Below, one piece after another: positions 8,056 to 15,853 of a stretch of DNA of 64,000 nucleotides. The translations under genes and the position numbers were made by a program. This DNA comes from CAVPEV01 sp963703555 (GTDB taxonomy: Bacteria; Actinomycetota; Actinomycetes; Actinomycetales; Cellulomonadaceae): NCBI GenBank assembly GCA_963703555.1, contig CAVPEV010000017.1:25625-89624 (forward strand). The letters run 5' to 3'. The notes under the pieces are model-generated. The model did not search any database. It worked only from the letters and a program-made list of their open reading frames with translations, and was not told the origin of the DNA. Positions within the stretch are counted from its first letter, which is position 1; each line of letters begins with the position of its first letter.

Positions 8056-8062
8056 GTGCACG

Positions 8063-9040
8063 ATGGCCGAGCAGATCCACCCCGCGGAGCGGTTGCTCAA
8101 CCTCGTCATCGCCCTGCTGCACACACCGGGCCGGATGACGAAGGAGCAGGTGCGCGCGAGCGTGGCCGGGTACGGCGACGCCTCGTCCGACGAGGCGTTC
8201 GAACGCATGTTCGAGCGCGACAAGGACACGTTGCGCGAGCTGGGCGTGCCGGTGCTCACGGTCACCGGCTCGACGCACGGCGACGACGTGGGCTACCGGA
8301 TCGACCGGGCGGCCTACGCGTTGCCGCCCATCCAGCTCAGCCCGGCCGAGCTCGGCGTGGTCTGCGTGGCGGCGCAGTTCTGGCAGGACCGCGCCGCGCG
8401 CACGGACGCGACCCGGGGGCTGACCAAGCTCCGTGCCGTCGGGACGGCGCCGGAGGAGGGGGACCTGCTGGCGGGCCTGGCCCCGCAGGTCCAGGCCGGC
8501 GGAGCGGCGTTCACGCCGCTGCTCGACGCGATCCAGGGCCGCCGGGTCGTCCGGTTCACCTACCGGGCCGCGAGCACCGGCGAGGTGCTGGACCGGGAGG
8601 TGGAACCCTGGCGCCTGCTCGCTCGCAGCGGGGGGTGGGTGCTCGTCGGGCGCGACCGCAGACGTGCCGCCGCCCGGTCGTTCCGGCTGGCTCGCATCGA
8701 GGGCTCGGTGAGCACCGTCGGCGGGCCCTGGGCGTTCCCCGCCCCCGACCCGGACGAGGTGGACCGGGCGGTGCGCAGCTGGGACTCGGAGAGCCTGCGG
8801 ACCGCCGTGCTGGCGGTGCTGCCCGAGCGCGCGGAGGCATTGCGCGCGCGGGCCGCCACCGTCTCGGACGGTCCCGCCGGCCGTGACCTCGTCGAGGTCG
8901 CGTACACCTCGACGCGGCAGCTCGCCGCGGAGCTCGTGGGCTACGGGGAGGCGGTCCTCGTCGTCGGTCCCGACCGGCTGCGCGACCAGGTGCTCACCAT
9001 GCTCGACCGCGCGGCCCGGCTCGACGACGCCCATGGCTGA
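8063..9040 (+). CDS. pafB: WYL-domain transcription activator PafB
   Basis: A 325-residue PafB. It has an N-terminal winged-helix DNA-binding region (ERLLNLVIALLHTPGRMTKE), a WYL domain (about residues 150-230, with RRVVRFTYRAASTGEVLDRE and RSGGWVLVGRDRR) and a WCX extension. PafB acts with PafC as a heterodimer that activates the LexA-independent DNA-damage regulon in mycobacteria. The stop overlaps pafC by 8 nt. No pafA (Pup ligase) is adjacent, unlike in M. tuberculosis; the upstream neighbour is DUF3866, which fits a damage-response role rather than a link to the proteasome. The ATG lies 7 nt after TACGGT. A LexA-box-like palindrome lies inside the gene (see findings). Confidence 0.92.
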   Translation: MAEQIHPAERLLNLVIALLHTPGRMTKEQVRASVAGYGDASSDEAFERMFERDKDTLRELGVPVLTVTGSTHGDDVGYRIDRAAYALPPIQLSPAELGVVCVAAQFWQDRAARTDATRGLTKLRAVGTAPEEGDLLAGLAPQVQAGGAAFTPLLDAIQGRRVVRFTYRAASTGEVLDREVEPWRLLARSGGWVLVGRDRRRAAARSFRLARIEGSVSTVGGPWAFPAPDPDEVDRAVRSWDSESLRTAVLAVLPERAEALRARAATVSDGPAGRDLVEVAYTSTRQLAAELVGYGEAVLVVGPDRLRDQVLTMLDRAARLDDAHG

Positions 9041-10007
9041 ACGCGCAGCAGAACGGCTGCTCCGGCTGCTCGGCATCGTCGCCTACCTCGACGCCCGCGG
9101 CGGTGTGCCCGTCGACGAGGTGGCCGCGCAGTTCGGGGTCCCCGCCGAGCAGGTCGTCGCGGACGTCGAGACGCTGTGGATGACCGGCACCCCCGGCTAC
9201 TTCCCCAGCGACCTCATCGACTTCGACGTGGACGCCTTCGAGCGCGGCGTGCTGCGCCTCACCGAGTCGCGGGGCATGACCCGTCCGCTGCGGCTCGGCG
9301 GCCGGGAGGCCGCGGTGCTGGTCGCCGCGCTCCGCGCGATGGCCGCGTCGCTGGGCCCCCGGCTCGGCGGGTCCCGCCAGGAGGTCCTGGAGGCGACGCT
9401 GGCCAAGCTCACCCTGGCGACCGGTGGAACGGCTCCCGCCCTCGACGTGCGGCTGGCCGTGGACGCGGCACCCGCGGTGCTGACGACCGTGGACACGGCC
9501 CTGCGCAGGCACCGCCGGCTGCGGCTGCGGTACGTCGACGCTGCGGACCGCGCGACCACCCGGGAGGTGGACCCGGTGCGGCTGGTGACCGGCGACGACC
9601 GCTCCTACCTGCTGGCGTGGAGCCTGGCGGCGAACGGTGAGCGGTTGTTCCGCACGGACCGGATCGTCAGCGCCGAGCTGCTCGACGAGCCGGCCCGGAC
9701 CCACCGCCTCCCACCGCAGATCCCCGCCTACCGCCCGGGAGCGGACGGCGGGATGGTCACCCTGCACCTGCGCAGCCGCGGTCGCTGGGTGGCCGAGACC
9801 GTGCCTGTCGAGGCCGTGCGCAACCTCGACGACGGCACCTTCGAGGTGGACCTGCGGGTGACGAGCCCCGGGTGGCTGCGCCACCTGCTGCTACAGGCCG
9901 GCGAGGACATCCTCGCCGTCCGCCCCCCACAGGCCGCCGGCGAGGCCGCCACGGCGGCGCGCTCCGCGCTCGCGGCGTACCGCCAGGACGGACCCTGGCG
10001 CCGCTAG
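9033..10007 (+). CDS. pafC: WYL-domain transcription activator PafC
   Basis: A 324-residue partner of PafB with the same layout: winged helix (LLRLLGIVAYLDARGGVPVD), WYL domain (RRLRLRYVDAADRATTREVD, SYLLAWSLAANGERLFRTDR) and a WCX domain near MVTLHLRSRGRWVAE. The N-terminus is characteristic of PafC, with VPVDEVAAQFGVPAEQVVAD. The ATG overlaps the last codons of pafB, so the two subunits are translationally coupled. It is followed by a small membrane protein and the tat genes, the same order as in other actinobacteria. Confidence 0.92.
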   Translation: MAERAAERLLRLLGIVAYLDARGGVPVDEVAAQFGVPAEQVVADVETLWMTGTPGYFPSDLIDFDVDAFERGVLRLTESRGMTRPLRLGGREAAVLVAALRAMAASLGPRLGGSRQEVLEATLAKLTLATGGTAPALDVRLAVDAAPAVLTTVDTALRRHRRLRLRYVDAADRATTREVDPVRLVTGDDRSYLLAWSLAANGERLFRTDRIVSAELLDEPARTHRLPPQIPAYRPGADGGMVTLHLRSRGRWVAETVPVEAVRNLDDGTFEVDLRVTSPGWLRHLLLQAGEDILAVRPPQAAGEAATAARSALAAYRQDGPWRR

Positions 10008-10010
10008 GCT
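10005..10010 (+). promoter_or_regulatory. -10 motif of a leaderless promoter
   Basis: TAGGCT at the pafC stop lies 6 nt before the GTG of the 107-residue membrane protein gene. Confidence 0.4.
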
Positions 10011-10016
10011 GGCGGG

Positions 10017-10340
10017 GTGGGGTGGACCGTTGGCTGGGGGGTGCTGGTGCTCGGCGGGCTCGCCCGCCTGGTCTGGCTCGGCCGCGGCCTGTGGCGGCGC
10101 AGCCACGTCCTGCTCGCCGAGGTGCACGCCGCCGCGGACCGGCTCTCCGGGCTGACCGCAGCGGCCGAGCGGCGGACCGCGCAACGGGTCGGTCCGCCGA
10201 TCACGAGCACGGTCCTGGCCGACCCGGAACCGCTGGCGCGCCAGGTCGCCGCGCTGCGCCGGCAGCGCGCCGGACGGCGGCAGGACCGCCGAGCCCGGCA
10301 CGCGCGCACCTATGCCGCGTGGCGCGCGCTGACCCGCTGA
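10017..10340 (+). CDS. Small membrane protein of the paf-tat cluster
   Basis: A 107-residue protein with one N-terminal hydrophobic helix (WGVLVLGGLARLVWLGRGLW), a helical middle (VLLAEVHAAADRLSGLTAAA) and a strongly basic C-terminus rich in arginine. I do not recognise a named family, but short genes of this shape occur between pafC and tatA in related actinobacteria. It could be a single-pass protein with its tail in the cytosol. The GTG lies 6 nt after a TAGGCT -10 and 9 nt after the pafC stop. Start and reality of the gene are fairly secure; function is unknown. Confidence 0.65.
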   Translation: MGWTVGWGVLVLGGLARLVWLGRGLWRRSHVLLAEVHAAADRLSGLTAAAERRTAQRVGPPITSTVLADPEPLARQVAALRRQRAGRRQDRRARHARTYAAWRALTR

Positions 10341-10352
10341 TCGCGCCCGTCG

Positions 10353-10380
10353 CGGTACCGGCTAGCATCAGCCGGTACCG
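10353..10380. promoter_or_regulatory. Perfect 11-bp inverted repeat upstream of tatA
   Basis: CGGTACCGGCT (10353-10363) and AGCCGGTACCG (10370-10380) flank a 6-nt loop. The repeat lies between the small membrane protein gene and tatA. It could be a terminator without U-tract, an operator, or a tatA 5' hairpin. TAGCAT at its centre resembles a -10. Confidence 0.45.
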
Positions 10381-10401
10381 GCAACTCCTGGGAGGTCGGC
10401 C

Positions 10402-10602
10402 GTGAACTTTCTCAAGCCGTGGCACATCATCGTCCTGCTGATCGTGGTGCTCGTGCTCTTCGGTGCCAACCGACTCCCGGACCTGGCCCGTAGCGTCGGC
10501 CAGTCGTTGAAGATCTTCAAGAGCGAGGTCAAGGACCTCACGGCGGACGACACGCCACCGACCACGGGCTCTGTACCGCGGGACGCCGACCCCAAGGTCT
10601 GA
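10402..10602 (+). CDS. tatA: Twin-arginine translocase subunit TatA
   Basis: A 66-residue TatA: a short N-terminus, one membrane helix (WHIIVLLIVVLVLFGANRLP), the FGANRLPDLARSVGQSLKIF hinge and amphipathic helix typical of TatA/E, and an acidic tail. TatA multimers form the pore for export of folded proteins with twin-arginine signals. The GTG follows GGGAGG by 6 nt, a true Shine-Dalgarno start. tatC begins 7 nt after its stop; no tatB is seen here, as in many actinobacteria where tatB lies elsewhere. Confidence 0.95.
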   Translation: MNFLKPWHIIVLLIVVLVLFGANRLPDLARSVGQSLKIFKSEVKDLTADDTPPTTGSVPRDADPKV

Positions 10603-10609
10603 GGCGCGA

Positions 10610-11419
10610 ATGGCCCGCAACCTCCGCCCGGACGGTTCGGGCGGGCGGATGCCGCTGCGCGAGCACCTGCGCGAGCTCCGCCGCCGGGTGCTGCTGGCCG
10701 CGCTCGGCGTCGCCGTCGGGGCGATCGCGGGCTGGTTCGCCTTCGACCCCGTCTTCCGCGCCCTGCAGGCCCCCCTGCTCGAGTCGGCGAGCGCACGGGA
10801 CGCCATGGCGTCGGTGAACTTCGGCGGGCTGGCGAGCGCCTTCGACGTCAGGCTGAAGACGGCCACGTTCCTCGGCGTGCTGGCGTCCAGCCCCTGGTGG
10901 CTCTACCAGCTGTGGGCGTTCATCACCCCGGGGCTGACCCGGCGGGAGCGAGGCTGGGCGATCGGGTTCGTCGGCGCCGCGGTGCCGCTGTTCCTCGGGG
11001 GAGCCGCGATGGCCTGGTGGGTGCTGCCCAACGCCGTGCGGGTCCTCACCGACTTCATCCCGGCCCAGGCGACGAACCTCATCGACGCGCAGACCTATCT
11101 CAGCTTCGTCATGCGCTTCATCCTGGCCTTCGGGATCGCCTTCGTGACCCCGGTCGTCATGGTGTTCCTCACCTTCACCGGGTTGGTCCGCGGGCGGACC
11201 TGGGCCGGTGGGTGGCGGTGGGCGGTGCTCGGCGCCTTCGTCTTCTCGGCGGTCATGACCCCGACGCCGGACGCCATCACGATGATCCTGATGGCCCTGC
11301 CGATCTGCGGGCTGTACGGCGTCGCGGTGGCCGTCTGCCTGCTGCACGACCGCCGCGCGAGGCGGTCGGACGCCCCGGCGCCCGGCGCCCGGGTCGGCGA
11401 GGAGACCGGGACGCCGTGA
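10610..11419 (+). CDS. tatC: Twin-arginine translocase subunit TatC
   Basis: A 269-residue six-helix membrane protein that binds the twin-arginine signal. The N-terminus has the conserved MPLREHLRELRRRVLLAALG segment. Other TatC marks are FITPGLTRRERGWAIGFV, a PSTYAL-like periplasmic region (DAQTYLSFVMRFILAFGIAF) and PVVMVFLTFTGLVRG. The tail is basic and proline/alanine rich. It forms an operon with tatA and sits upstream of helY, as in M. tuberculosis. Confidence 0.95.
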   Translation: MARNLRPDGSGGRMPLREHLRELRRRVLLAALGVAVGAIAGWFAFDPVFRALQAPLLESASARDAMASVNFGGLASAFDVRLKTATFLGVLASSPWWLYQLWAFITPGLTRRERGWAIGFVGAAVPLFLGGAAMAWWVLPNAVRVLTDFIPAQATNLIDAQTYLSFVMRFILAFGIAFVTPVVMVFLTFTGLVRGRTWAGGWRWAVLGAFVFSAVMTPTPDAITMILMALPICGLYGVAVAVCLLHDRRARRSDAPAPGARVGEETGTP

Positions 11420-11461
11420 GGCCCGTCGCGGCGCTGCCCGGGGCCCGGCGCTGCGCTGCCG

Positions 11462-11499
11462 AGGTGGGTCCCGGTCCCGCGGGCTCGCCCACCTAGGGT
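11462..11499 (+). terminator. Inverted repeat after tatC with helY -10
   Basis: AGGTGGG (11462-11468) and CCCACCT (11488-11494) can pair across a GC-rich loop, giving a possible terminator for tatAC. The last T is also the first base of TAGGGT (11494-11499), a -10 motif 6 nt before the helY GTG. Confidence 0.35.
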
Positions 11500-11505
11500 G
11501 GGTTC

Positions 11506-14310
11506 GTGACACGCGACACCGGTCCCGGCCAGCCGTCGCCTGCCGAGCGGTATGCCGCCGCCCGGCGCAGGCTCAGCCGCGGATACCCCCGGCTGGCAGC
11601 CTTCCGCGAGCAGCTCGGCTTCCCGCTGGACGACTTCCAGCTGCAGGCCTGCCAGGCGCTCGAGCGGGGCAGCGGGGTCCTCGTGGCCGCACCGACCGGT
11701 GCGGGCAAGACCGTCGTGGGGGAGTTCGCGGTGCACCTCGCCCTGGCCGGCGGGCACAAGGCGTTCTACACCACCCCGATCAAGGCCTTGTCGAACCAGA
11801 AGTACCACGACCTGGTGCGCACCTACGGCCCCGACCGGGTGGGCCTGCTCACCGGTGACACCACCGTCAACGGCGAGGCGCCGGTCGTCGTCATGACCAC
11901 CGAGGTGCTGCGCAACATGCTCTACGCCGGGTCCCCGACGCTGCAGGGTCTCAGCCACGTCGTCATGGACGAGGTGCACTACCTGGCGGACCGGTTCCGG
12001 GGACCGGTCTGGGAGGAGGTCATCCTCCACCTGGCCGAGGACGTCGCCCTGGTGTCGTTGTCGGCCACCGTGTCCAACGCCGAGGAGCTGGGCGACTGGC
12101 TCACCGCGGTGCGCGGCGACACCGAGGTGGTCGTCAGCGAGCACCGGCCGGTCCCGTTGGGCCAGCACGTGCTCGTGGAGGGGCGCCTGCTCGACCTGTA
12201 TGCGGGCCACGTGGACCCCACCGACCCGGGTCCGGACCACCCGGTCAACCCCGAGCTGGTCGCCCTGCTGCGGCCGCCGGCCCCCGTCGGGGTGGGACCG
12301 GGCCGTCGGCACGGACCGGGGGAGCGGGGGTACCGTGGGCGACCGGCTGGACGGCGCTCCACGCCCCGCTGGGCCACCGTGGGCCTGCTCGACGACGCCG
12401 GGCTGCTGCCGGCGATCTTCTTCATCTTCTCCCGGGTCGGCTGCGACGCCGCCGTCGCCCAGTGCGTCGCCGCTGACCTGCACCTGACGACGCCGGCCCA
12501 GGCCGACGAGATCCGCCGCATCGTGGAGGCCCGGTGCGCCGCGTTGCCGCCCGCGGACCTGGGCGTGCTGGGCTACTGGGGCTTCCTCGACGCCCTCAGC
12601 CGGGGCGTGGCCGCCCACCACGCCGGCATGCTCCCGCTGTTCAAGGAGGTTGTCGAGGAGCTGTTCACGCTCGGCCTGGTGCGGGTGGTGTTCGCCACCG
12701 AGACCCTCGCCCTCGGCATCAACATGCCGGCGCGCTCGGTGGTGCTCGAGCGGCTCGTCAAGTGGGACGGTTCCCAGCACGTGGCCCTCACCCCGGGGGA
12801 GTACACCCAGCTCACGGGTCGCGCGGGCCGGCGGGGGATCGACCCGGAGGGGCACGCCGTGGTGGTCGACCACCCGGGCCTGGACCTGCGCGCCCTCGTG
12901 GGGCTGGCCTCCCGGCGGCTGTACCCGCTGAGGTCCTCGTTCAGCCCGACGTACAACATGGCCGTCAACCTGGTCGCCCGGGTCGGCCGTACCCGGGCCC
13001 GCGAGGTCCTGGAGATGTCGTTCGCGCAGTTCCAGGCCGACCGCGGGGTCGTCGACCTGGCCCGGACCGCCCAGGCCCAGTCGGAGGCCCTGGTCGGCTA
13101 TGCCCGCGCCATGCAGTGCCACCTGGGCGATATCGGCGAGTATGCCAGGCTGCGCCAGGAGCTGCGCGACCGGGAGCGTGCGGCCGACCGGCAGGTGACC
13201 GGCCCCGACCGGGCCGTGGTCCGCACGCTCGGCGGCTTGACGGCCGGACAGGTGGTCACCTACCGGACCGGCCATCGGCCCCGGCAGGCGGTCGTGCTCG
13301 AGGTCGCCGGACCGGGCGGATTCGCCGGGCCCCGGGTGACGCTGCTCACCGCGGACCGCCAGATCCACCGGGTCACGGCCGCCGACCTCAGCGACCTGCG
13401 CACAGCGGGCCGGCTGCGGCTGCCCTCCGGCGGCTGGCGATCGGCGGCCGCGCGGCGCGACATCGCCGGACGGCTGCGCCGTGAGCTGGACGAGCACCCG
13501 CCCATGGACGCCGCCCCGTCGACCCGGCACCGCGCCTCGCCCGGCGCGGACGACGCGGACGACGCGGAGCTGGCCGCGCTGCGCCGCCGGCTGCGCGCGC
13601 ACCCGTGCCACCGGTGCCCGGACCGGGAGGAGCACCTGCGCTGGGCCGACCGGTGGCACCGGCTCGATGCGGATCACACCGCGCTGCTCGCCCGCATCGA
13701 GGGCCGGACCGGGTCGATCGCCGTGGTCTTCGACCGGGTGTGCGAGGTCCTTGCCGAGCTCGGGTACCTGGCCACCGACGCGCACGGCGAGAGCGTCGTG
13801 ACGGACCAGGGGGAGTGGTTGCGCCAGGTCTACGCCGAGGACGACCTCCTGCTCGCGGAGTGCGTCCGGCGCGGCGCCTGGGACGGCCTGGACGCCGCGG
13901 GGCTGGCTGCGGTGATCTCGACGGTCGTCTACCACGCCCGGCGCGACGACCGCGAGGACGAGGCCCACGTCCCGGGCGGCCCCGGCGGCCGGCTGTGGAG
14001 AGCGCTCGACGCCACCGTCCGCATCTGGTCCCAGCTCGACGACCTGGAGCACGACCACGGGCTGAGCGCGACCGGTCCGCTGGACCTCGGTCTGGTCGGC
14101 CCGGTGCACCACTGGGCGTCGGGGCGCAGCCTCGACGCGGTGCTGCGGGACAGCGACCTGGCCGCCGGCGACCTGGTGCGCTGGTGCAAGCAGGTCGTCG
14201 ACGTGCTCGACCAGCTGCACCAGGCCGCACCGCAGGAGCAGCTGCGGGACACGGCGCACCGGGCGGTGGCGGCGGTCCGTAGGGGTGTGGTGGCCTACTC
14301 GTCGGTCTGA
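11506..14310 (+). CDS. helY: DExH RNA helicase HelY (Ski2/Mtr4-like)
   Basis: A 934-residue superfamily 2 helicase. Domain 1 has FQLQACQALERGSGVL, motif I APTGAGKTVVGE, motif Ia TTPIKALSNQKY, motif II as MDEVHYLAD (DEVH) and motif III LSATVSN. Domain 2 has HHAGMLPLFKEVVEELF, FATETLALGINMPARSVV and motif VI QLTGRAGRRGID. The C-terminal half carries the Ski2/Mtr4-like helical region. Homologues are thought to act on structured RNA; the substrate here is not known. Position after tatC matches HelY of mycobacteria. The GTG follows TAGGGT by 6 nt. Confidence 0.92.
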   Translation: MTRDTGPGQPSPAERYAAARRRLSRGYPRLAAFREQLGFPLDDFQLQACQALERGSGVLVAAPTGAGKTVVGEFAVHLALAGGHKAFYTTPIKALSNQKYHDLVRTYGPDRVGLLTGDTTVNGEAPVVVMTTEVLRNMLYAGSPTLQGLSHVVMDEVHYLADRFRGPVWEEVILHLAEDVALVSLSATVSNAEELGDWLTAVRGDTEVVVSEHRPVPLGQHVLVEGRLLDLYAGHVDPTDPGPDHPVNPELVALLRPPAPVGVGPGRRHGPGERGYRGRPAGRRSTPRWATVGLLDDAGLLPAIFFIFSRVGCDAAVAQCVAADLHLTTPAQADEIRRIVEARCAALPPADLGVLGYWGFLDALSRGVAAHHAGMLPLFKEVVEELFTLGLVRVVFATETLALGINMPARSVVLERLVKWDGSQHVALTPGEYTQLTGRAGRRGIDPEGHAVVVDHPGLDLRALVGLASRRLYPLRSSFSPTYNMAVNLVARVGRTRAREVLEMSFAQFQADRGVVDLARTAQAQSEALVGYARAMQCHLGDIGEYARLRQELRDRERAADRQVTGPDRAVVRTLGGLTAGQVVTYRTGHRPRQAVVLEVAGPGGFAGPRVTLLTADRQIHRVTAADLSDLRTAGRLRLPSGGWRSAAARRDIAGRLRRELDEHPPMDAAPSTRHRASPGADDADDAELAALRRRLRAHPCHRCPDREEHLRWADRWHRLDADHTALLARIEGRTGSIAVVFDRVCEVLAELGYLATDAHGESVVTDQGEWLRQVYAEDDLLLAECVRRGAWDGLDAAGLAAVISTVVYHARRDDREDEAHVPGGPGGRLWRALDATVRIWSQLDDLEHDHGLSATGPLDLGLVGPVHHWASGRSLDAVLRDSDLAAGDLVRWCKQVVDVLDQLHQAAPQEQLRDTAHRAVAAVRRGVVAYSSV

Positions 14311-14350
14311 CCGGGATGCCGGGCACGCTGCGGGCGCACACGCCCGTGGG

Positions 14351-14356
14351 TACGCT
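14351..14356 (+). promoter_or_regulatory. -10 motif of a leaderless promoter
   Basis: TACGCT lies 8 nt before the GTG of the amidohydrolase gene and 41 nt after the helY stop. Confidence 0.4.
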
Positions 14357-14364
14357 CCTGGTCC

Positions 14365-15630
14365 GTGACCTCCACGCTGTACCGCCACGGCGTCGTGCAC
14401 TCCCCACAGGACCCGTTCGCCGAGGCACTGCTGGTCGCGGACGGCGTGATCGCCTGGCTGGGTGCCGACGACACCGCCGCGGGGATGACGGCCGACGAGG
14501 TGGTGGACCTCGACGGCGCCCTGGTCACGCCGGGCTTCGTCGATGCGCACGCCCACCTGCTGGCCACCGGTCGGGCGCTCGCTCGCCGGGCTGGGGAACC
14601 GGCCGACCCGACCGACGCCGTCGACGCGGTGCACGACACGCTGGTCCGCCGCGCCCTCGCCGCAGCGGCGGCCGCGGGCATCGTGTCCGTGCACGACCAC
14701 AGCAGCCCGGCGGTGGAGACCCGCTCCGGGCTCGCCCGCACGCTCGCCCGCACGGCCGACCCGTCGACCGGGCTGGCCCATGTGGTCGGCTACCGGTCCG
14801 AGCTGTGCGCGACCCCCGAGGACGCCGCCCGGCTGCGTGCTGCGGTGCCCGGTCTCACCGGCGTGGGGGGTGACCCGTGCGGCACGCCGACCACCGACGC
14901 CGACGTCGCGGCCCGGGTCGGCCTGTCGGCGGAGCAGGTCGCCCGCCACGTCGCCGCGGCGGCGAGCGCCGGCCTGCAGGCCGTGCTGCAGGTGCTCCCC
15001 GGCGCCGGTCTGCAGCCGGTGCTCGACGGCCTGCGGGCGGTCGCGGCACGCGACGGGCTGCGGGCGGTGCACCGGGCCCGGGTGCGGCTGGAGGGGGCGA
15101 CCGCCGTCTCGCCGTCCGACCTCGCCGCGCTCGTACCGCTCGGCGTACGGCTGAGCGTCCAGCCGACCTCCGACGGCTCGGTCGCCCCGTTCGCCGACAT
15201 CGCCGCGGCGGGCGTGCCGGTGGGGCTGGGGTCCGCCGCGCCCGTCCACCGGTTCGACCCGTGGGCGCAGGTCCGCGCTGCCGTCTGGCACCCGGACGTG
15301 CGCCAGCGGGTGTCGGCACGGTCGGCGTTCCGTGCCGCGACCCGAGCCGGTTGGCGGCTGGCCGGTGACGACACGGCGGGGGAGCTGCGGACCGGGGCGC
15401 CCGCACACCTGGCGGTGTGGCGCGCCGAACGGCTCGGCGTGCAGGGCACCGGCCGATCCGTGTGGAGCACGGACGCCCGCGCCGGCACGCCGCTGCTGCC
15501 GGACCTGTCGCCGGACGCGCCGGCGCCCCGCTGCCTGAGCACCGTGCGTGCGGGGGTCGTGCTGTACGACGCGCTGGGCGCACCCGGGCCGAAGAGCATC
15601 GACTCGTCTCGGCGGATGCCGGGCCGGTGA
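14365..15630 (+). CDS. Amidohydrolase-superfamily protein
   Basis: A 421-residue protein of the metal-dependent amidohydrolase 3 type (relatives include N-substituted formamide deformylase). It starts with the usual beta sandwich (GVVHSPQDPFAEALLVADGV), then the metal motif PGFVDAHAHLLATG (HxH), an internal VSVHDHSSPA segment, AVHRARVRLEGATAVSPSDL at the next histidine position, and GVPVGLGSAAPVHRFDPW near the catalytic aspartate region, where the usual SD is SA. Because the expected aspartate is not obvious, activity is uncertain. Substrate is unknown. It stands alone between helY and lnt with its own -10 motif. Confidence 0.8.
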   Translation: MTSTLYRHGVVHSPQDPFAEALLVADGVIAWLGADDTAAGMTADEVVDLDGALVTPGFVDAHAHLLATGRALARRAGEPADPTDAVDAVHDTLVRRALAAAAAAGIVSVHDHSSPAVETRSGLARTLARTADPSTGLAHVVGYRSELCATPEDAARLRAAVPGLTGVGGDPCGTPTTDADVAARVGLSAEQVARHVAAAASAGLQAVLQVLPGAGLQPVLDGLRAVAARDGLRAVHRARVRLEGATAVSPSDLAALVPLGVRLSVQPTSDGSVAPFADIAAAGVPVGLGSAAPVHRFDPWAQVRAAVWHPDVRQRVSARSAFRAATRAGWRLAGDDTAGELRTGAPAHLAVWRAERLGVQGTGRSVWSTDARAGTPLLPDLSPDAPAPRCLSTVRAGVVLYDALGAPGPKSIDSSRRMPGR

Positions 15631-15667
15631 TCTGCATGAATGGCGCTGACCTGCACCGATGGTCATC

Positions 15668-15695
15668 TTGACAGCCCGGGCGGGCAGGGTACGTT
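15668..15695 (+). promoter_or_regulatory. Possible promoter in the lnt upstream gap
   Basis: TTGACA (15668-15673) is a perfect -35 and TACGTT (15690-15695) a weak -10, 16 nt apart. The 223-nt gap 15631-15853 otherwise shows nothing but a closer TAGCCT before lnt. Confidence 0.4.
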
Positions 15696-15841
15696 CTCTT
15701 CCCATAGCACTTCCCCGTCGCCTCGACGTGCGCACCGCGATGGAGGGGTCCCGCCCGATCAGGCCCGCCGTTCCATAGACAACGGACAGCCGTCCGGTAC
15801 GAAGGACGTGCGGGCTGGTCGGTGCGGACAGCCCCGAGGCG

Positions 15842-15847
15842 TAGCCT
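15842..15847 (+). promoter_or_regulatory. -10 motif of a leaderless lnt promoter
   Basis: TAGCCT lies 6 nt before the GTG of lnt. Confidence 0.45.
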
Positions 15848-15853
15848 GCACCG

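Noticed and set aside
11095..15735. Very long minus-strand open frame (1546 codons)
   Set aside because: It runs antisense to tatC, helY and the amidohydrolase gene, all with clear motifs. Long antisense frames are expected at this GC content, and the translation shows no domain.
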